From the NCBI GenBank assembly GCA_025923195.1, contig JAICGJ010000023.1:1-43346 (forward strand): a stretch of DNA of 43,346 nt, given 5' to 3'. The stretch comes from Chryseolinea sp. (GTDB lineage: Bacteria; Bacteroidota; Bacteroidia; Cytophagales; Cyclobacteriaceae). Under the pieces are notes generated by a model. The model had not been told where the DNA came from. It was given only the letters and a program-made list of their open reading frames with translations, and made no database searches. Below, one piece after another: positions 16,825 to 24,871 of this stretch; position 1 is the first letter of the stretch, and every line of letters starts with the position of its first letter. The position numbers and the translations under genes were made by a program.

Positions 16825-17784
16825 TCACTTTAAATACTGCGCAAAAAACTTTTCGATCTCTGCCTCTGACGGCTTAACCGCCGGTCTCACCAACCGAAAG
16901 CCAACCGTCATACCATCGGTAAGCCACCACCTGCTCTTCGGAATTTGCGGATCACGCTTATTCCAATCTGTTAATGACGCAATGCGATTGGCGCACCTGC
17001 AATCCTTGGCTTCTGAAAGATACGACCCTCCTCTAACAACCCTCGGATATCGAGAGCCTGGCTGCACCAATGGATCTTTGCCTTTCTCAGGTAGCTTCTC
17101 ATAAGCGGTAGCTTCATATTGGTCAAGCGTCCATTCGCTAAGGTTGCCTTGCATATCATATAAACCCCAGGCGTTGGGTTTCAACTGGCCCACCTTCTGG
17201 AATTTGTTCTGGCTATTTTCTTTAAAGTAAGCATATTCCTTCAAACGTTGAGGACTTTTATCATTCAAATATGCGGCATTCGTTCCTGCCCGGCAGGCGT
17301 ATTCCCACTCCGCCTCGGTGGGCAGCCGATAAAAAACCCCTGTTTTTTCGTATAGCCATTTACAATACATGATGGCGGCTGCCTGACTCATGCTGTTGGT
17401 AGGCTGTCGTGGATCACGACCCATCCCCCAGGTGAGGTCAATGTATTGAGCCGTAGGTCGCGAAACAGCATCCACGGCAATGGCCTTTGTCTGAGGTACA
17501 TCCACACTCTTAAAGAAAACATCCCATTCACCAAATGTTACCTCGTGTTCCGCAATCCAGAATTCTGAAATGCTTACTTCTTTTTGTGGCCCCTCATCTT
17601 CCTCGCGCCCAGCTTCATTGGGAGGACTTCCAATGGTGAATACCCCAGCCCGTATGGGGATCATCTTAAATTTTATGGTGGATCCGGGCAGAGCCTGCTC
17701 ATACGGCTTGAGATTCTGAGATATAACCTTAAGGGGTGCGTAGAGTAAAATAACAAGAATAGCTGTCCAATTCAAATGCCTCAT
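16825..17784 (-). CDS. FGE-sulfatase (SUMF1-like) domain protein
   Basis: A 319-residue protein with a probable signal peptide (1-22) and a full-length formylglycine-generating-enzyme-like fold: FTIGSPPNEAGREEDEGP, YRLPTEAEWEYACRAG, LYDMQGNLSEWTLD, RVVRGGSYLSE and VGFRLVRP. True aerobic FGEs have two active-site cysteines after RGGSYL and a GFRC ending. Here the sequence reads SYLSEAKDCRC and GFRLV, so at least the first cysteine is Ser and the last is Leu. No sulfatase gene is nearby. It is therefore more likely a structural or ligand-binding relative, such as the GldJ/GldK-like or sugar-binding FGE-fold proteins, than a sulfatase activator. It may share a transcript with the Gfo/Idh gene. 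Confidence 0.82.
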   Translation of the reverse strand: MRHLNWTAILVILLYAPLKVISQNLKPYEQALPGSTIKFKMIPIRAGVFTIGSPPNEAGREEDEGPQKEVSISEFWIAEHEVTFGEWDVFFKSVDVPQTKAIAVDAVSRPTAQYIDLTWGMGRDPRQPTNSMSQAAAIMYCKWLYEKTGVFYRLPTEAEWEYACRAGTNAAYLNDKSPQRLKEYAYFKENSQNKFQKVGQLKPNAWGLYDMQGNLSEWTLDQYEATAYEKLPEKGKDPLVQPGSRYPRVVRGGSYLSEAKDCRCANRIASLTDWNKRDPQIPKSRWWLTDGMTVGFRLVRPAVKPSEAEIEKFFAQYLK

Positions 17785-17857
17785 TCAATCAAAATTTAAA
17801 GGTAGGGAAATGCACTTCTTATGGCAACACGTTCTGTCTGGGAAATAGTGCTTCGAC

Positions 17858-19048
17858 TCATTTCCTGCGAAGGAGCGCCATGTAAAATCCATCAAATCCA
17901 TCGGAAGGCCAGCAATATTTTTGATCCACAAACTCAAATGCATCTCCATTTCGCTTCAGGAAGGTATCAACCTGATTTTCATTCTCAGAAGGCAGAATGC
18001 TGCACGTAGAGTACGCCACAAGCCCATCCTTTTTGACCATGTTGCAATAATCTTGCAGAATATGTTGTTGAAGTTCCTTGACATTACCAATAAACTCGGG
18101 TGATAGTTTCCATTTGGCATCGGGATTTCGTTTTAAGACACCTAAGCCGGAACAGGGAACGTCGAGCAGAAGGCGATCAGCAGATCCCTCCAACCGTTTG
18201 ATAGTCTTGGAAGACTCAATAACCCGGGTTTCCAAGTTGTTCACGCCGGCCCTGCGCGCTCGCTTTTGCAGTTCTTCCAGTTTAACACCCTCGACATCCA
18301 TGGATATAATGCGTCCCTTGTTATTCATTAATGATGCGAGATGGAGCGTCTTTCCTCCAGCACCGGCGCAGGCATCGATCACCCGCATGCCCGGAGCCAC
18401 GCGCAGAAACGGTGCAACTGCCTGGGATGCGGCATCTTGAACCTCAAAAAGTCCGTCTTTAAAGGCGGGGGTCCGAAAAATATTCTGCCGTTCCTTAAGC
18501 ACAAGTGCGAGCGGAAAATCAGGTACGTAATCCGTTTCCACATCGGCCTCCCGCAACAGACTCTGCAGCTCTTTAACCGAAATCTTCAAGGTATTTACTC
18601 GTAGCACTACGCGAGCCTCCTCATTGAGAGCGTGAAGTTCCTTTTCCCATCGTTTTCCTAATTCCGCCTCACCAAGTGTGTCAAGCCAGTCAGGAATAGA
18701 TTCACGAAATCTTCGGATAGATTTCATTTTTACGCTGCGCTCAACGATCCTTTTTTCGGACAGTTCTTTAAACTCCGTCCAGGATGGCAAAGGTATTTCA
18801 TTGAGCACACACCATCCGCCCAGCAACTTCCAATAGTCGCCATCAGCCGCTTCAGTAATATTTTGCAGAAAGCGATACCACCGAACAATATCGTAAGTGG
18901 TCTCCGCGATGAAACGGCGGTCTCGCGCTCCCCATTTTGGATTCTGTTTTAGAACTTTTTCAATTACTTTGTCTGCGTACCTGTTTTGTTCAAAGATCAT
19001 TTCCAGCGCACTGATTACAGCCCGCGCAAGATTTACGTAAAGTTTCAT
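17858..19048 (-). CDS. RsmB/NOP2-type RNA (cytosine-5-)-methyltransferase
   Basis: A 396-residue SAM-dependent methyltransferase that would modify cytosine in 16S rRNA or tRNA. Residues 1-75 are a NusB-like helical domain. The SAM loop DACAGAGGKT is at 225-234. The two catalytic cysteines are Cys299 in DVPCSGLG and Cys349 in YSTCSILPSENE. The fold matches RsmB/RsmF, but the exact target base cannot be assigned from sequence, so no symbol is given. It starts at ATG 19048, just 18 bases from the edge of a heptad repeat array (19066-19128) on its upstream side. Confidence 0.88.
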   Translation of the reverse strand: MKLYVNLARAVISALEMIFEQNRYADKVIEKVLKQNPKWGARDRRFIAETTYDIVRWYRFLQNITEAADGDYWKLLGGWCVLNEIPLPSWTEFKELSEKRIVERSVKMKSIRRFRESIPDWLDTLGEAELGKRWEKELHALNEEARVVLRVNTLKISVKELQSLLREADVETDYVPDFPLALVLKERQNIFRTPAFKDGLFEVQDAASQAVAPFLRVAPGMRVIDACAGAGGKTLHLASLMNNKGRIISMDVEGVKLEELQKRARRAGVNNLETRVIESSKTIKRLEGSADRLLLDVPCSGLGVLKRNPDAKWKLSPEFIGNVKELQQHILQDYCNMVKKDGLVAYSTCSILPSENENQVDTFLKRNGDAFEFVDQKYCWPSDGFDGFYMALLRRK

Positions 19049-19065
19049 GGAGGGCGAAGATAGCC

Positions 19066-19247
19066 GTTATCAGGTAATAGTTATCCGTTATCCGTTATCC
19101 GTTAATAGTTAGTAGTTAATAGTTAATAGTGGTAATAGTATAGTGCTGCGAACTTTCAAGAACCGTATGACACACCCCCTCACACTCCCACGATTAACTA
19201 ATAACGGATAACTATTAACTAATAACTGATAACTATTAACTGCTAAC
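19066..19247. repeat. Inverted pair of 7-base-period GTTAnnn arrays
   Basis: Nine consecutive 7-base units (19066-19128) start GTTA (one is GGTA), including three identical GTTATCC and three GTTAATA. A second array of eight units (19192-19247) has the form nnnTAAC, the same word on the opposite strand. A 63-base spacer (19129-19191) separates them. The array occupies the region between the RsmB-like gene (minus) and plsC (plus), and no gene was found inside it. The two arms could pair as a long imperfect hairpin. Confidence 0.85.
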
Positions 19248-19307
19248 GGCAGGCCTTGCATGTTCATCAAACTTTAAGAACTTTCGCGAAATTTTTATTG
19301 TCAGGTT

Positions 19308-20045
19308 TTGAAGATTGTCAATTGGATCCTGCTCAAGTTATATGCCTTTTGGGTATTTCTTGTGTTTACAATATTTATGATTGTCCTGCTGCCCGGTATT
19401 ATACTTCCATTTATCATCGGGGGAAAAGTGAGTTGGATCGGAGGAAAGTTTCTCTGGATTTGGTCGTGGATATTCAGTATGCTAACCTTTATCCGTTATG
19501 ACTTTTATGGAAGAGAGAATTTTCGCAAAGGTCAATCTTATATTTACGTAAGCAACCACACCTCGTTCCTCGATATTCCGGGACTTTGGATGATCATTCC
19601 AGGTGAAAAGAAACCTCTTGCAAAAAAAGAGCTGCTGAAAATTCCCGTATTCGGATGGATAGCAAGATCTGCGGCTGTCATCGTGGATCGATCAAGCGGT
19701 GAAAGCAGAAAGAAGAGTTTGGATTCGCTAAAAAAAACGTTAGCTGACGGGACCTCGATTTTGCTCTTTGCAGAGGGAACGCAAAACCGTTCGAAAGAAG
19801 TTCTTCAACCCTTTAAGGACGGCGCATTTCGACTTGCAATCGACACCCAGCAGCCCATTTTACCTATGGTAGTCGTTGGGGCTGGCCCGCTTATGCCCCC
19901 AGGAACAATTCGGTTGAAACCGGGACGGATAAAGGTAATTGTTGCACCAGAGATCCCGACCAAAGGATTGACATCTGAAGATCAGGCGCGCTTGAAGCAG
20001 GTAACTTTTTCCACGATGAAAAAAATGATCACCGACAACACCTGA
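19308..20045 (+). CDS. plsC: 1-acyl-sn-glycerol-3-phosphate acyltransferase
   Basis: A 245-residue inner-membrane acyltransferase that adds the second acyl chain to lysophosphatidic acid, making phosphatidic acid for phospholipids. The catalytic HxxxxD is His84 to Asp89 in SNHTSFLD. The glycerol-phosphate site FAEGTQNRS is at 154-162, and PMVVVG and PPGTIRLKPGRI follow. Two hydrophobic segments at the N-terminus (about 10-37 and 48-62) anchor it. The start is TTG at 19308; the first in-frame ATG would remove the first anchor. It converges with the haloperoxidase-like gene and both end at a shared hairpin. Confidence 0.88.
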   Translation: MKIVNWILLKLYAFWVFLVFTIFMIVLLPGIILPFIIGGKVSWIGGKFLWIWSWIFSMLTFIRYDFYGRENFRKGQSYIYVSNHTSFLDIPGLWMIIPGEKKPLAKKELLKIPVFGWIARSAAVIVDRSSGESRKKSLDSLKKTLADGTSILLFAEGTQNRSKEVLQPFKDGAFRLAIDTQQPILPMVVVGAGPLMPPGTIRLKPGRIKVIVAPEIPTKGLTSEDQARLKQVTFSTMKKMITDNT

Positions 20046-20180
20046 TTGCACCGCTTGGCAAAAAAAAAAACCTGACAACACCTATGAAAACTCAAATGAA
20101 AAATCCTGAGGTGAGGACAAGTGATCTTCTATCCGACGGCAAAACGGCAGCTGTTTTGTATTGATTAAGTCCAAGATTTC

Positions 20181-20216
20181 CTGTTGCCAGCATGGCTGAA
20201 TCCATGCTGGCAACAG
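20181..20216. terminator. Bidirectional terminator hairpin
   Basis: CTGTTGCCAGCATGG and CCATGCTGGCAACAG form a perfect 15-bp stem with a 6-base loop. It lies in the 229-base gap between the convergent plsC and haloperoxidase-like genes. There is no long T-run on either side, so termination may need a factor, but the position fits a shared terminator. The rest of the gap shows no gene apart from an unsupported 26-codon ORF. Confidence 0.6.
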
Positions 20217-20274
20217 AAGTAAAATCATTACCCATAACTTTTTTTCAAACGTTGCTTGCAAGCATATATTCGCT

Positions 20275-21843
20275 TCAATCAGCCCCGTCGTTCATGGCTT
20301 TTGCCAATGTGTATGCAGCTACATCCTTTCCCTGCTGGATCCCAACCTCCGCATCAAAGCGATAATGTATGCCCGCATATATTCGTGATTCTGCCGCCTC
20401 CTTGGCCCAAGCTTCACATAGTGAAGCTTCGTTCGGATATAGGTATGACAAAATCTCGGCAGCTGCCGATGAGAAAGTGCTATGGCCCGAAGTGTAACTC
20501 GGGAAGTTGGGCGTACCCAGTATAGTCTTGAAACCGGGAATGGCCTGAATAGGACGCGGATAGTGATAGAAATACTTGGCATCCCAACAGCTTATGCCTG
20601 CATCCATCACCGCCATGTTCATATATGCAAACGTACGCGCGGACCTCAACGGGTTTTCTTTGTATTTTATGATAAAGTCTTTTGCAAATTTATTCCAGTG
20701 ACCAGGAGGAGTATAGGAGCCCAATCCATCCGACCACCAATTGGCGATTTTCCTCTTTTCTTCCGTCATGTTGTCCTGGAGGTGTTGCAATTCGTTCACC
20801 GCCTCCACGAATTCCGCTGAACCAATTGCGGGTGGCGGGCCTGGTCTCACGTCGGCTACATTTGGTACGCTCCACATCCTCACGTTACAAAACAGCGGGG
20901 CAAGTCCCACTGGACGCGGCGGTATTTCCAGATTTTGCCAATACCATCCGAACCGGTCAATGGCAGATTGCTTGATGGAATCCGATACAGGCTTAGGACA
21001 TTGGGCTTTGCTCATCCCATCTTTTGAAGCCCGGGCAAGTGCGACTTTTGCGATCTCCGCTCCTAGAAATTCCCCGGCAACTATGTCGCTTTCGACATTG
21101 GAACCTGACCATAAAAGGCTACCTAAATGTTCTGCGGCCCTCTCCTCCAGGTAAGTCTTCTCCAGCGGAAACATCGCGGATAAAATTGCCTTTGATGACG
21201 CAGCTATAACAGCGCCGTCAGACGGGTATGAAGGGAGCATTGTTTCAGCGTAAGCTGTTTCAATGGCGTCATCGTTCTGATAGGGCGCAAGTCGGTTGAA
21301 CTGATACTTATAGTGCCACGCGCTTATCAATCCGTCAAATTGCGCCACACTCAAATACGCAAGCATTCTGCTCGTGTAAGCTGGGTGGGCAAACGGAAAA
21401 GGTGATGGACCCTCTGGCGTAGCTGGATTGGGAAGCGTGTAGGTCCCATCAGGATTTGGTCCAGGGATGAGGTTGTATTTGGCAGCCAATTCCAAAGCTA
21501 TTTCATTCCACCTGATGATGGGATTATTGGTCCAGTAAGAAACTGCATTCTTTTGACCATCGTTAAGGTTCGAGATAGTCGTTTTCAGAGAGGCTAATTC
21601 AGCCTGGTAGGCCTGACTACCTACGTCTTCGGGTGCCGTAATCGTTATTTGATTGGGTGATGTCAATAACACAGGTGTCCAAGCGCCTCCATCTTCATCC
21701 AGTTTGTTATAGTCGTAAGCTGAATAATTCGCGTACCTGGGAAGATCGCTGTCACAAGATGCTACCAGGAGCATGCACCAACAGGCGCAGATTGAAAAAA
21801 TAAGTATATTCTTTTTCATAGTAGTCATTTTCATAGTTTCCAT
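20275..21843 (-). CDS. Vanadium-dependent haloperoxidase/PAP2-type lipoprotein
   Basis: A 522-residue exported protein of the vanadium haloperoxidase/acid phosphatase superfamily. All three active-site motifs are present: KYFYHYPRP (Lys423 to Arg430), SYTSGHSTF (Ser452, Gly453, His454) and SRIYAGIHYRFD (Arg487, His493, Asp497). It could therefore bind vanadate or phosphate and act as a peroxidase or phosphatase. The N-terminus has a hydrophobic segment ending in LLVASC, a lipobox with Cys30, so it is a lipoprotein. In-frame ATGs at codons 5 and 9 (MKKNIL) are alternative starts. The first ATG is only 2 bases after the stop of the outer-membrane barrel gene, so the two are coupled. Confidence 0.87.
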   Translation of the reverse strand: METMKMTTMKKNILIFSICACWCMLLVASCDSDLPRYANYSAYDYNKLDEDGGAWTPVLLTSPNQITITAPEDVGSQAYQAELASLKTTISNLNDGQKNAVSYWTNNPIIRWNEIALELAAKYNLIPGPNPDGTYTLPNPATPEGPSPFPFAHPAYTSRMLAYLSVAQFDGLISAWHYKYQFNRLAPYQNDDAIETAYAETMLPSYPSDGAVIAASSKAILSAMFPLEKTYLEERAAEHLGSLLWSGSNVESDIVAGEFLGAEIAKVALARASKDGMSKAQCPKPVSDSIKQSAIDRFGWYWQNLEIPPRPVGLAPLFCNVRMWSVPNVADVRPGPPPAIGSAEFVEAVNELQHLQDNMTEEKRKIANWWSDGLGSYTPPGHWNKFAKDFIIKYKENPLRSARTFAYMNMAVMDAGISCWDAKYFYHYPRPIQAIPGFKTILGTPNFPSYTSGHSTFSSAAAEILSYLYPNEASLCEAWAKEAAESRIYAGIHYRFDAEVGIQQGKDVAAYTLAKAMNDGAD

Positions 21844-21845
21844 CG

Positions 21846-22769
21846 TTATATACCAAATTGGTATGTTAGTCCACCGCCAATATTTGTGGATTTGCCAATA
21901 TTCCTACCATTAACCATTTGAGAGTAGTACGCTAGGACACCTAGTCCCTTTACTGGCTTAATGAAATATTGTGTCGAAAAAATTATCTGGCCGAAGTCGA
22001 CCTCATTTGTCGGCTGGGCAGCATTGTATTTACGAATGTCGTCGCCGCTGGTAGAATTTTGGGCATAGTAACTTCCTTCAAGCTTGAGTGAACTATCCAA
22101 AAGCCACCACCCTATTACGCCGTTGAATTCCCATGCATCAGGCACATCCATCCAGTCTGTGTAGTAACTTCCGTTAGCATAATAATAATCGCGTTCCACC
22201 CTGGTTTCGCCTCTGAAGTAATATCCACTGGCAACACGGGCATAGAGGCCGATGTCCAGCTTATATTGAATAATTCCGCGTATACTCAGCTCGTTAGTAC
22301 CGTTTCCGATGCTATAAGGCCGGTAATCTGACAAATAGTTGGTTAGCGGAGTAGCATAACCAACCGCCCCAAGCGCGGCCAGTCGGCCTTTACCGAGCTC
22401 CTTGTTGATGATCTCATACTTTAGTGCAAACCCTAGGTCTTGAAAACCCTCGGCGCCCTCCAATAGCCCTCCGTTAGGCTCGCTGGACTCAGTCTTAATA
22501 TATGGAACGGAAAAATAGAAATTCAGCTTGTCGTGCAAACCCACAGCAACCATTGGCGCTATTGTGTGCCTAGACACTTCGGCGATAGTCTGATTTTCCC
22601 GTAGATAACTTCCTTCCCAGTATTCGTCGAACTTTCCATAATCATAGATAACTGCGATACATAGTTCCTTCTGTTTCATCATTATCGCATCGAACGGGGT
22701 TTGTGCATGGACAAAGCCCGCCATGCAGAGAAATGCGAATAGGCAGATTAAATTGGTAAAATTTTTCAT
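21846..22769 (-). CDS. Outer-membrane beta-barrel protein (unassigned)
   Basis: A 307-residue protein with a signal peptide ending at VHAQ (about residue 23). The mature part alternates hydrophobic and polar residues rich in Tyr, Gly and Asn in repeated 10-residue strands (for example KLNFYFSVPYIKT, LGVLAYYSQMVNG) and ends with GGGLTYQFGI, the terminal Phe-type strand of outer-membrane barrels. It resembles the transporter/porin-like proteins often annotated as phenol-degradation MetA-like. The gene is directly upstream of, and coupled to, the haloperoxidase-like lipoprotein, so it may be its partner for substrate passage or assembly. The family could not be named with certainty. Confidence 0.75.
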   Translation of the reverse strand: MKNFTNLICLFAFLCMAGFVHAQTPFDAIMMKQKELCIAVIYDYGKFDEYWEGSYLRENQTIAEVSRHTIAPMVAVGLHDKLNFYFSVPYIKTESSEPNGGLLEGAEGFQDLGFALKYEIINKELGKGRLAALGAVGYATPLTNYLSDYRPYSIGNGTNELSIRGIIQYKLDIGLYARVASGYYFRGETRVERDYYYANGSYYTDWMDVPDAWEFNGVIGWWLLDSSLKLEGSYYAQNSTSGDDIRKYNAAQPTNEVDFGQIIFSTQYFIKPVKGLGVLAYYSQMVNGRNIGKSTNIGGGLTYQFGI

Positions 22770-22950
22770 TGAAATTTTAGTGTTTCACTGACGTTGTTGT
22801 AGAATAATGCGCACGACTATCCCACTGACGTCATGGTTGAGAAATTTGGTTTAGAATAATTGGTAGCATACTTCACTTTGTCTGATGAGGCAAAGCGAGC
22901 AACGAATGGAATACACCTTCAGAATAAAAGAAATCTAAAGATATAGCGCA

Positions 22951-23490
22951 TTACGACTGAGGCGGTGGCGTAAAGACCAGTAGCGATCTGTTTTGGAAAT
23001 GATCGTCAGTAGGAGCAGCCAAGACCGCATAATTCCAGCCGTCTGATGCTGAAGAAACCTCAATAGTGGTTGGCAAAAAGTCTTTAATAAAGCTTACAAA
23101 GGACTTGGCTGTATTCTTAGTCTGCGCTGGCTTGTCGGTAAATGTTTTTACATAGTCACCAAGGGCCTTGTGGATCCGGTTGCTTGAATGGTCTTTAATA
23201 CAGGTTATAAACAGCGTATCGTTCGTTAATTTCTGACTGACAAGCCTGTAAAACTCTCCATCGTATTCGATCTCGCCGTCGACCCGTTCATATTCAGAGC
23301 TGTTAAGCTGATACGGAATTACAAACGGGACTTTTAATGTGACTATTTCCTCTTGCGAATATTGATTATTATCCAGTCGCTTAACCAACTCAAGGGTGGT
23401 TTTATATCGCAATCCTTCTAACAGTCCATAGAATCCTAATGCATTAAAGAGCAGCAGGAAGACTAACAGTATTGCAATAAATTTTTTCAC
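22951..23490 (-). CDS. Small membrane-anchored protein of unknown function
   Basis: A 179-residue protein with one N-terminal membrane segment (KKFIAILLVFLLLFNALGFYG) and a mostly beta outer domain that includes EIEYDGEFYRLVSQKLTNDTLFITCIKD and a lysine-rich helix before the end. Proteins with this plan (short hydrophobic start, then an E(Y/F)-DGEFY-like strand) are, from memory, common and uncharacterised in Bacteroidota. GTG at 23490 is chosen as start because it puts the membrane segment first; an upstream in-frame TTG at 23538 would add 16 residues. It follows rsmG by 102 bases on the same strand. The 181-base gap to the barrel gene holds no gene. Confidence 0.6.
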   Translation of the reverse strand: MKKFIAILLVFLLLFNALGFYGLLEGLRYKTTLELVKRLDNNQYSQEEIVTLKVPFVIPYQLNSSEYERVDGEIEYDGEFYRLVSQKLTNDTLFITCIKDHSSNRIHKALGDYVKTFTDKPAQTKNTAKSFVSFIKDFLPTTIEVSSASDGWNYAVLAAPTDDHFQNRSLLVFTPPPQS

Positions 23491-23592
23491 AGCCTCGCGG
23501 AACAGAGCATAGGTATGAAAAAAAATCCTGAAAATCAATTCCTATTGAAGCGGAATGGGTTACACATGGAGGTCGGGGAACTTATCAAATAG

Positions 23593-24222
23593 TTAAAGAG
23601 GGATATAGACGATCTTCTTGGTCTGAAAAAAATCCTCCTTAAAATAATCCGATAGCTCGAACAGCTGATATGGTTTTTTTAGTTGGGCAAGTTCGTCGGT
23701 CAAATCACCGCCTTTGAGGTAGAGGATCCCATTGTACAGTTCATGGGTCGACTTCTTTTTTATCCTTTTATGAACCCATCCATAAAAAGCTTTCAGGTGT
23801 GTTACCGCGCGGCTAACTATAAAATCATACTCCTCTTTTATTTGCTCTGCGCGGATCTGCTCGGCCTTTACATTCTTCAGTCCTAACGAAGTCGCAACGT
23901 TGTTAACGACCGTGATCTTTTTCCCAATGGAATCAACCAAATGAAAGTGAGTCTCGGGAAAAAATATAGCTAGGGGAATTCCTGGAAAGCCACCCCCCGT
24001 TCCAACGTCCAGGACTTTCGATCCTGGTTTAAAAGAAATTACTTTGGCTATGCCCAGCGAGTGCAAAACATGATTAACGTACAGGTTGTCGATATCCTTT
24101 CGGGAGATAACATTGATTTTGTCATTCCAGCCTTTGTAAAGTCCGTAAAGTTCCGAGAATTGAGTTTTTTGTAAAGGGGACAGATCGTGAAAGTAATGAA
24201 GTATCAACTCAGAATTTTCCAA
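23593..24222 (-). CDS. rsmG: 16S rRNA (guanine527-N7)-methyltransferase RsmG
   Basis: A 209-residue cytoplasmic methyltransferase that makes m7G527 in 16S rRNA. The SAM-binding motif LDVGTGGGFPGIPLAI is at 71-86. The family's conserved start (ELILHYFHDLSPLQKTQF), NVISRKDIDNLYVNHVLHSL and SRAVTHL segments are all present. The start codon is TTG at 24222, as family N-termini begin ME-x-ILxYF. That codon lies inside a period-8 repeat array (24213-24260), so the repeat contributes the start and the first residues. It follows the ECF sigma gene by 40 bases. Confidence 0.93.
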   Translation of the reverse strand: MENSELILHYFHDLSPLQKTQFSELYGLYKGWNDKINVISRKDIDNLYVNHVLHSLGIAKVISFKPGSKVLDVGTGGGFPGIPLAIFFPETHFHLVDSIGKKITVVNNVATSLGLKNVKAEQIRAEQIKEEYDFIVSRAVTHLKAFYGWVHKRIKKKSTHELYNGILYLKGGDLTDELAQLKKPYQLFELSDYFKEDFFQTKKIVYIPL

Positions 24223-24260
24223 CCTTGCAATTTTGTAATTTTTGAATCTTGCAATTTCCC
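24213..24260. repeat. Period-8 word array at the rsmG start
   Basis: Six consecutive 8-base units on the plus strand each begin AA and have TT centrally (consensus AATnTTnn), for example AATTTTCC, AACCTTGC, AATTTTGT and AATCTTGC. The array fills the gap between the sigma-factor stop and rsmG and includes the rsmG start codon. Confidence 0.7.
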
Positions 24261-24262
24261 GA

Positions 24263-24871
24263 TCATATATGATCCCGCTTATTCTTCACCATCTCGAACA
24301 TGAGTTCACGAGCGCGGTGAAGCTGCGCTTTTACAGTGCCAAGGGGGGCATCAAGCTCGACGGCGATTTCCTCGTACGATAACTCATGAAAATAGCGTAG
24401 GCGTACAAGCTTTTGATACTTAGGAGGTAGTTTATCTACAAAAACCTGAATCAGCTCTGATTTTTGCATTCGAATGGTCTCTTCCTGTGGATCTAAATTT
24501 TCATCTTCCACATCAATCGACACAGCCTGACCATCGTCATCCGTAAAAGTATTTTCAATACTTAACGTGTTCAGCTTTTTCTTGCGAATAAAGTCAATCG
24601 TATTGTTGGTCGCTATTCTAAATAGCCAGGTGCTGAACGTAAAGTCTTTCTTAAATCGATGCAGGCTCCGGAAAGATTTGGCAAATGATTCGATAGTCAG
24701 ATCTTCCGCGTCGTCGACATTGCGAACCATCTTCAGAATCATGTGGTATACAGGACGCTTATATCGTTGAAGAAGTCTAGCATAGGCTTTGTCATCACCG
24801 CCAACTGCCATATCAATCAACTTAAAATCCTCCAGTGCCTTGGACGAAAACCTGTTTTCTAATTCTTCCAT
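24263..24871 (-). CDS. ECF-type RNA polymerase sigma factor (second)
   Basis: A 202-residue sigma-70 family protein. Region 2 (about 25-95) shows YKRPVYHMILKMVRNVDDAEDL, the FAKSFRSLHRFK helix and TWLFRIATNNTIDFIRK. Region 4 (about 145-195) shows LPPKYQKLVRLRYFHELSYEEI and a recognition helix in GTVKAQLHRARELM. An acidic linker (TDDDGQAVSIDVEDEN) joins them. The ATG at 24871 is chosen because homology begins there; a start at 24955 would place 28 unrelated residues within the glycosyltransferase frame. It overlaps the glycosyltransferase stop by 13 bases, implying coupling. No anti-sigma gene is beside it. Confidence 0.88.
   Translation of the reverse strand: MEELENRFSSKALEDFKLIDMAVGGDDKAYARLLQRYKRPVYHMILKMVRNVDDAEDLTIESFAKSFRSLHRFKKDFTFSTWLFRIATNNTIDFIRKKKLNTLSIENTFTDDDGQAVSIDVEDENLDPQEETIRMQKSELIQVFVDKLPPKYQKLVRLRYFHELSYEEIAVELDAPLGTVKAQLHRARELMFEMVKNKRDHI

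Noticed and set aside
19066-19247. The heptad arrays as a CRISPR array.
   Set aside because: Units are 7 bases with no spacers between them and no cas genes are present. The 63-base centre occurs once.
20084-20164. A 26-codon ORF (MKTQMKNPEV...) between plsC and the haloperoxidase-like gene.
   Set aside because: Too short to judge, with no homology recognised and no promoter. A nearby GACAACACCT direct repeat (20035-20044, 20074-20083) suggests small-scale duplication rather than a gene.
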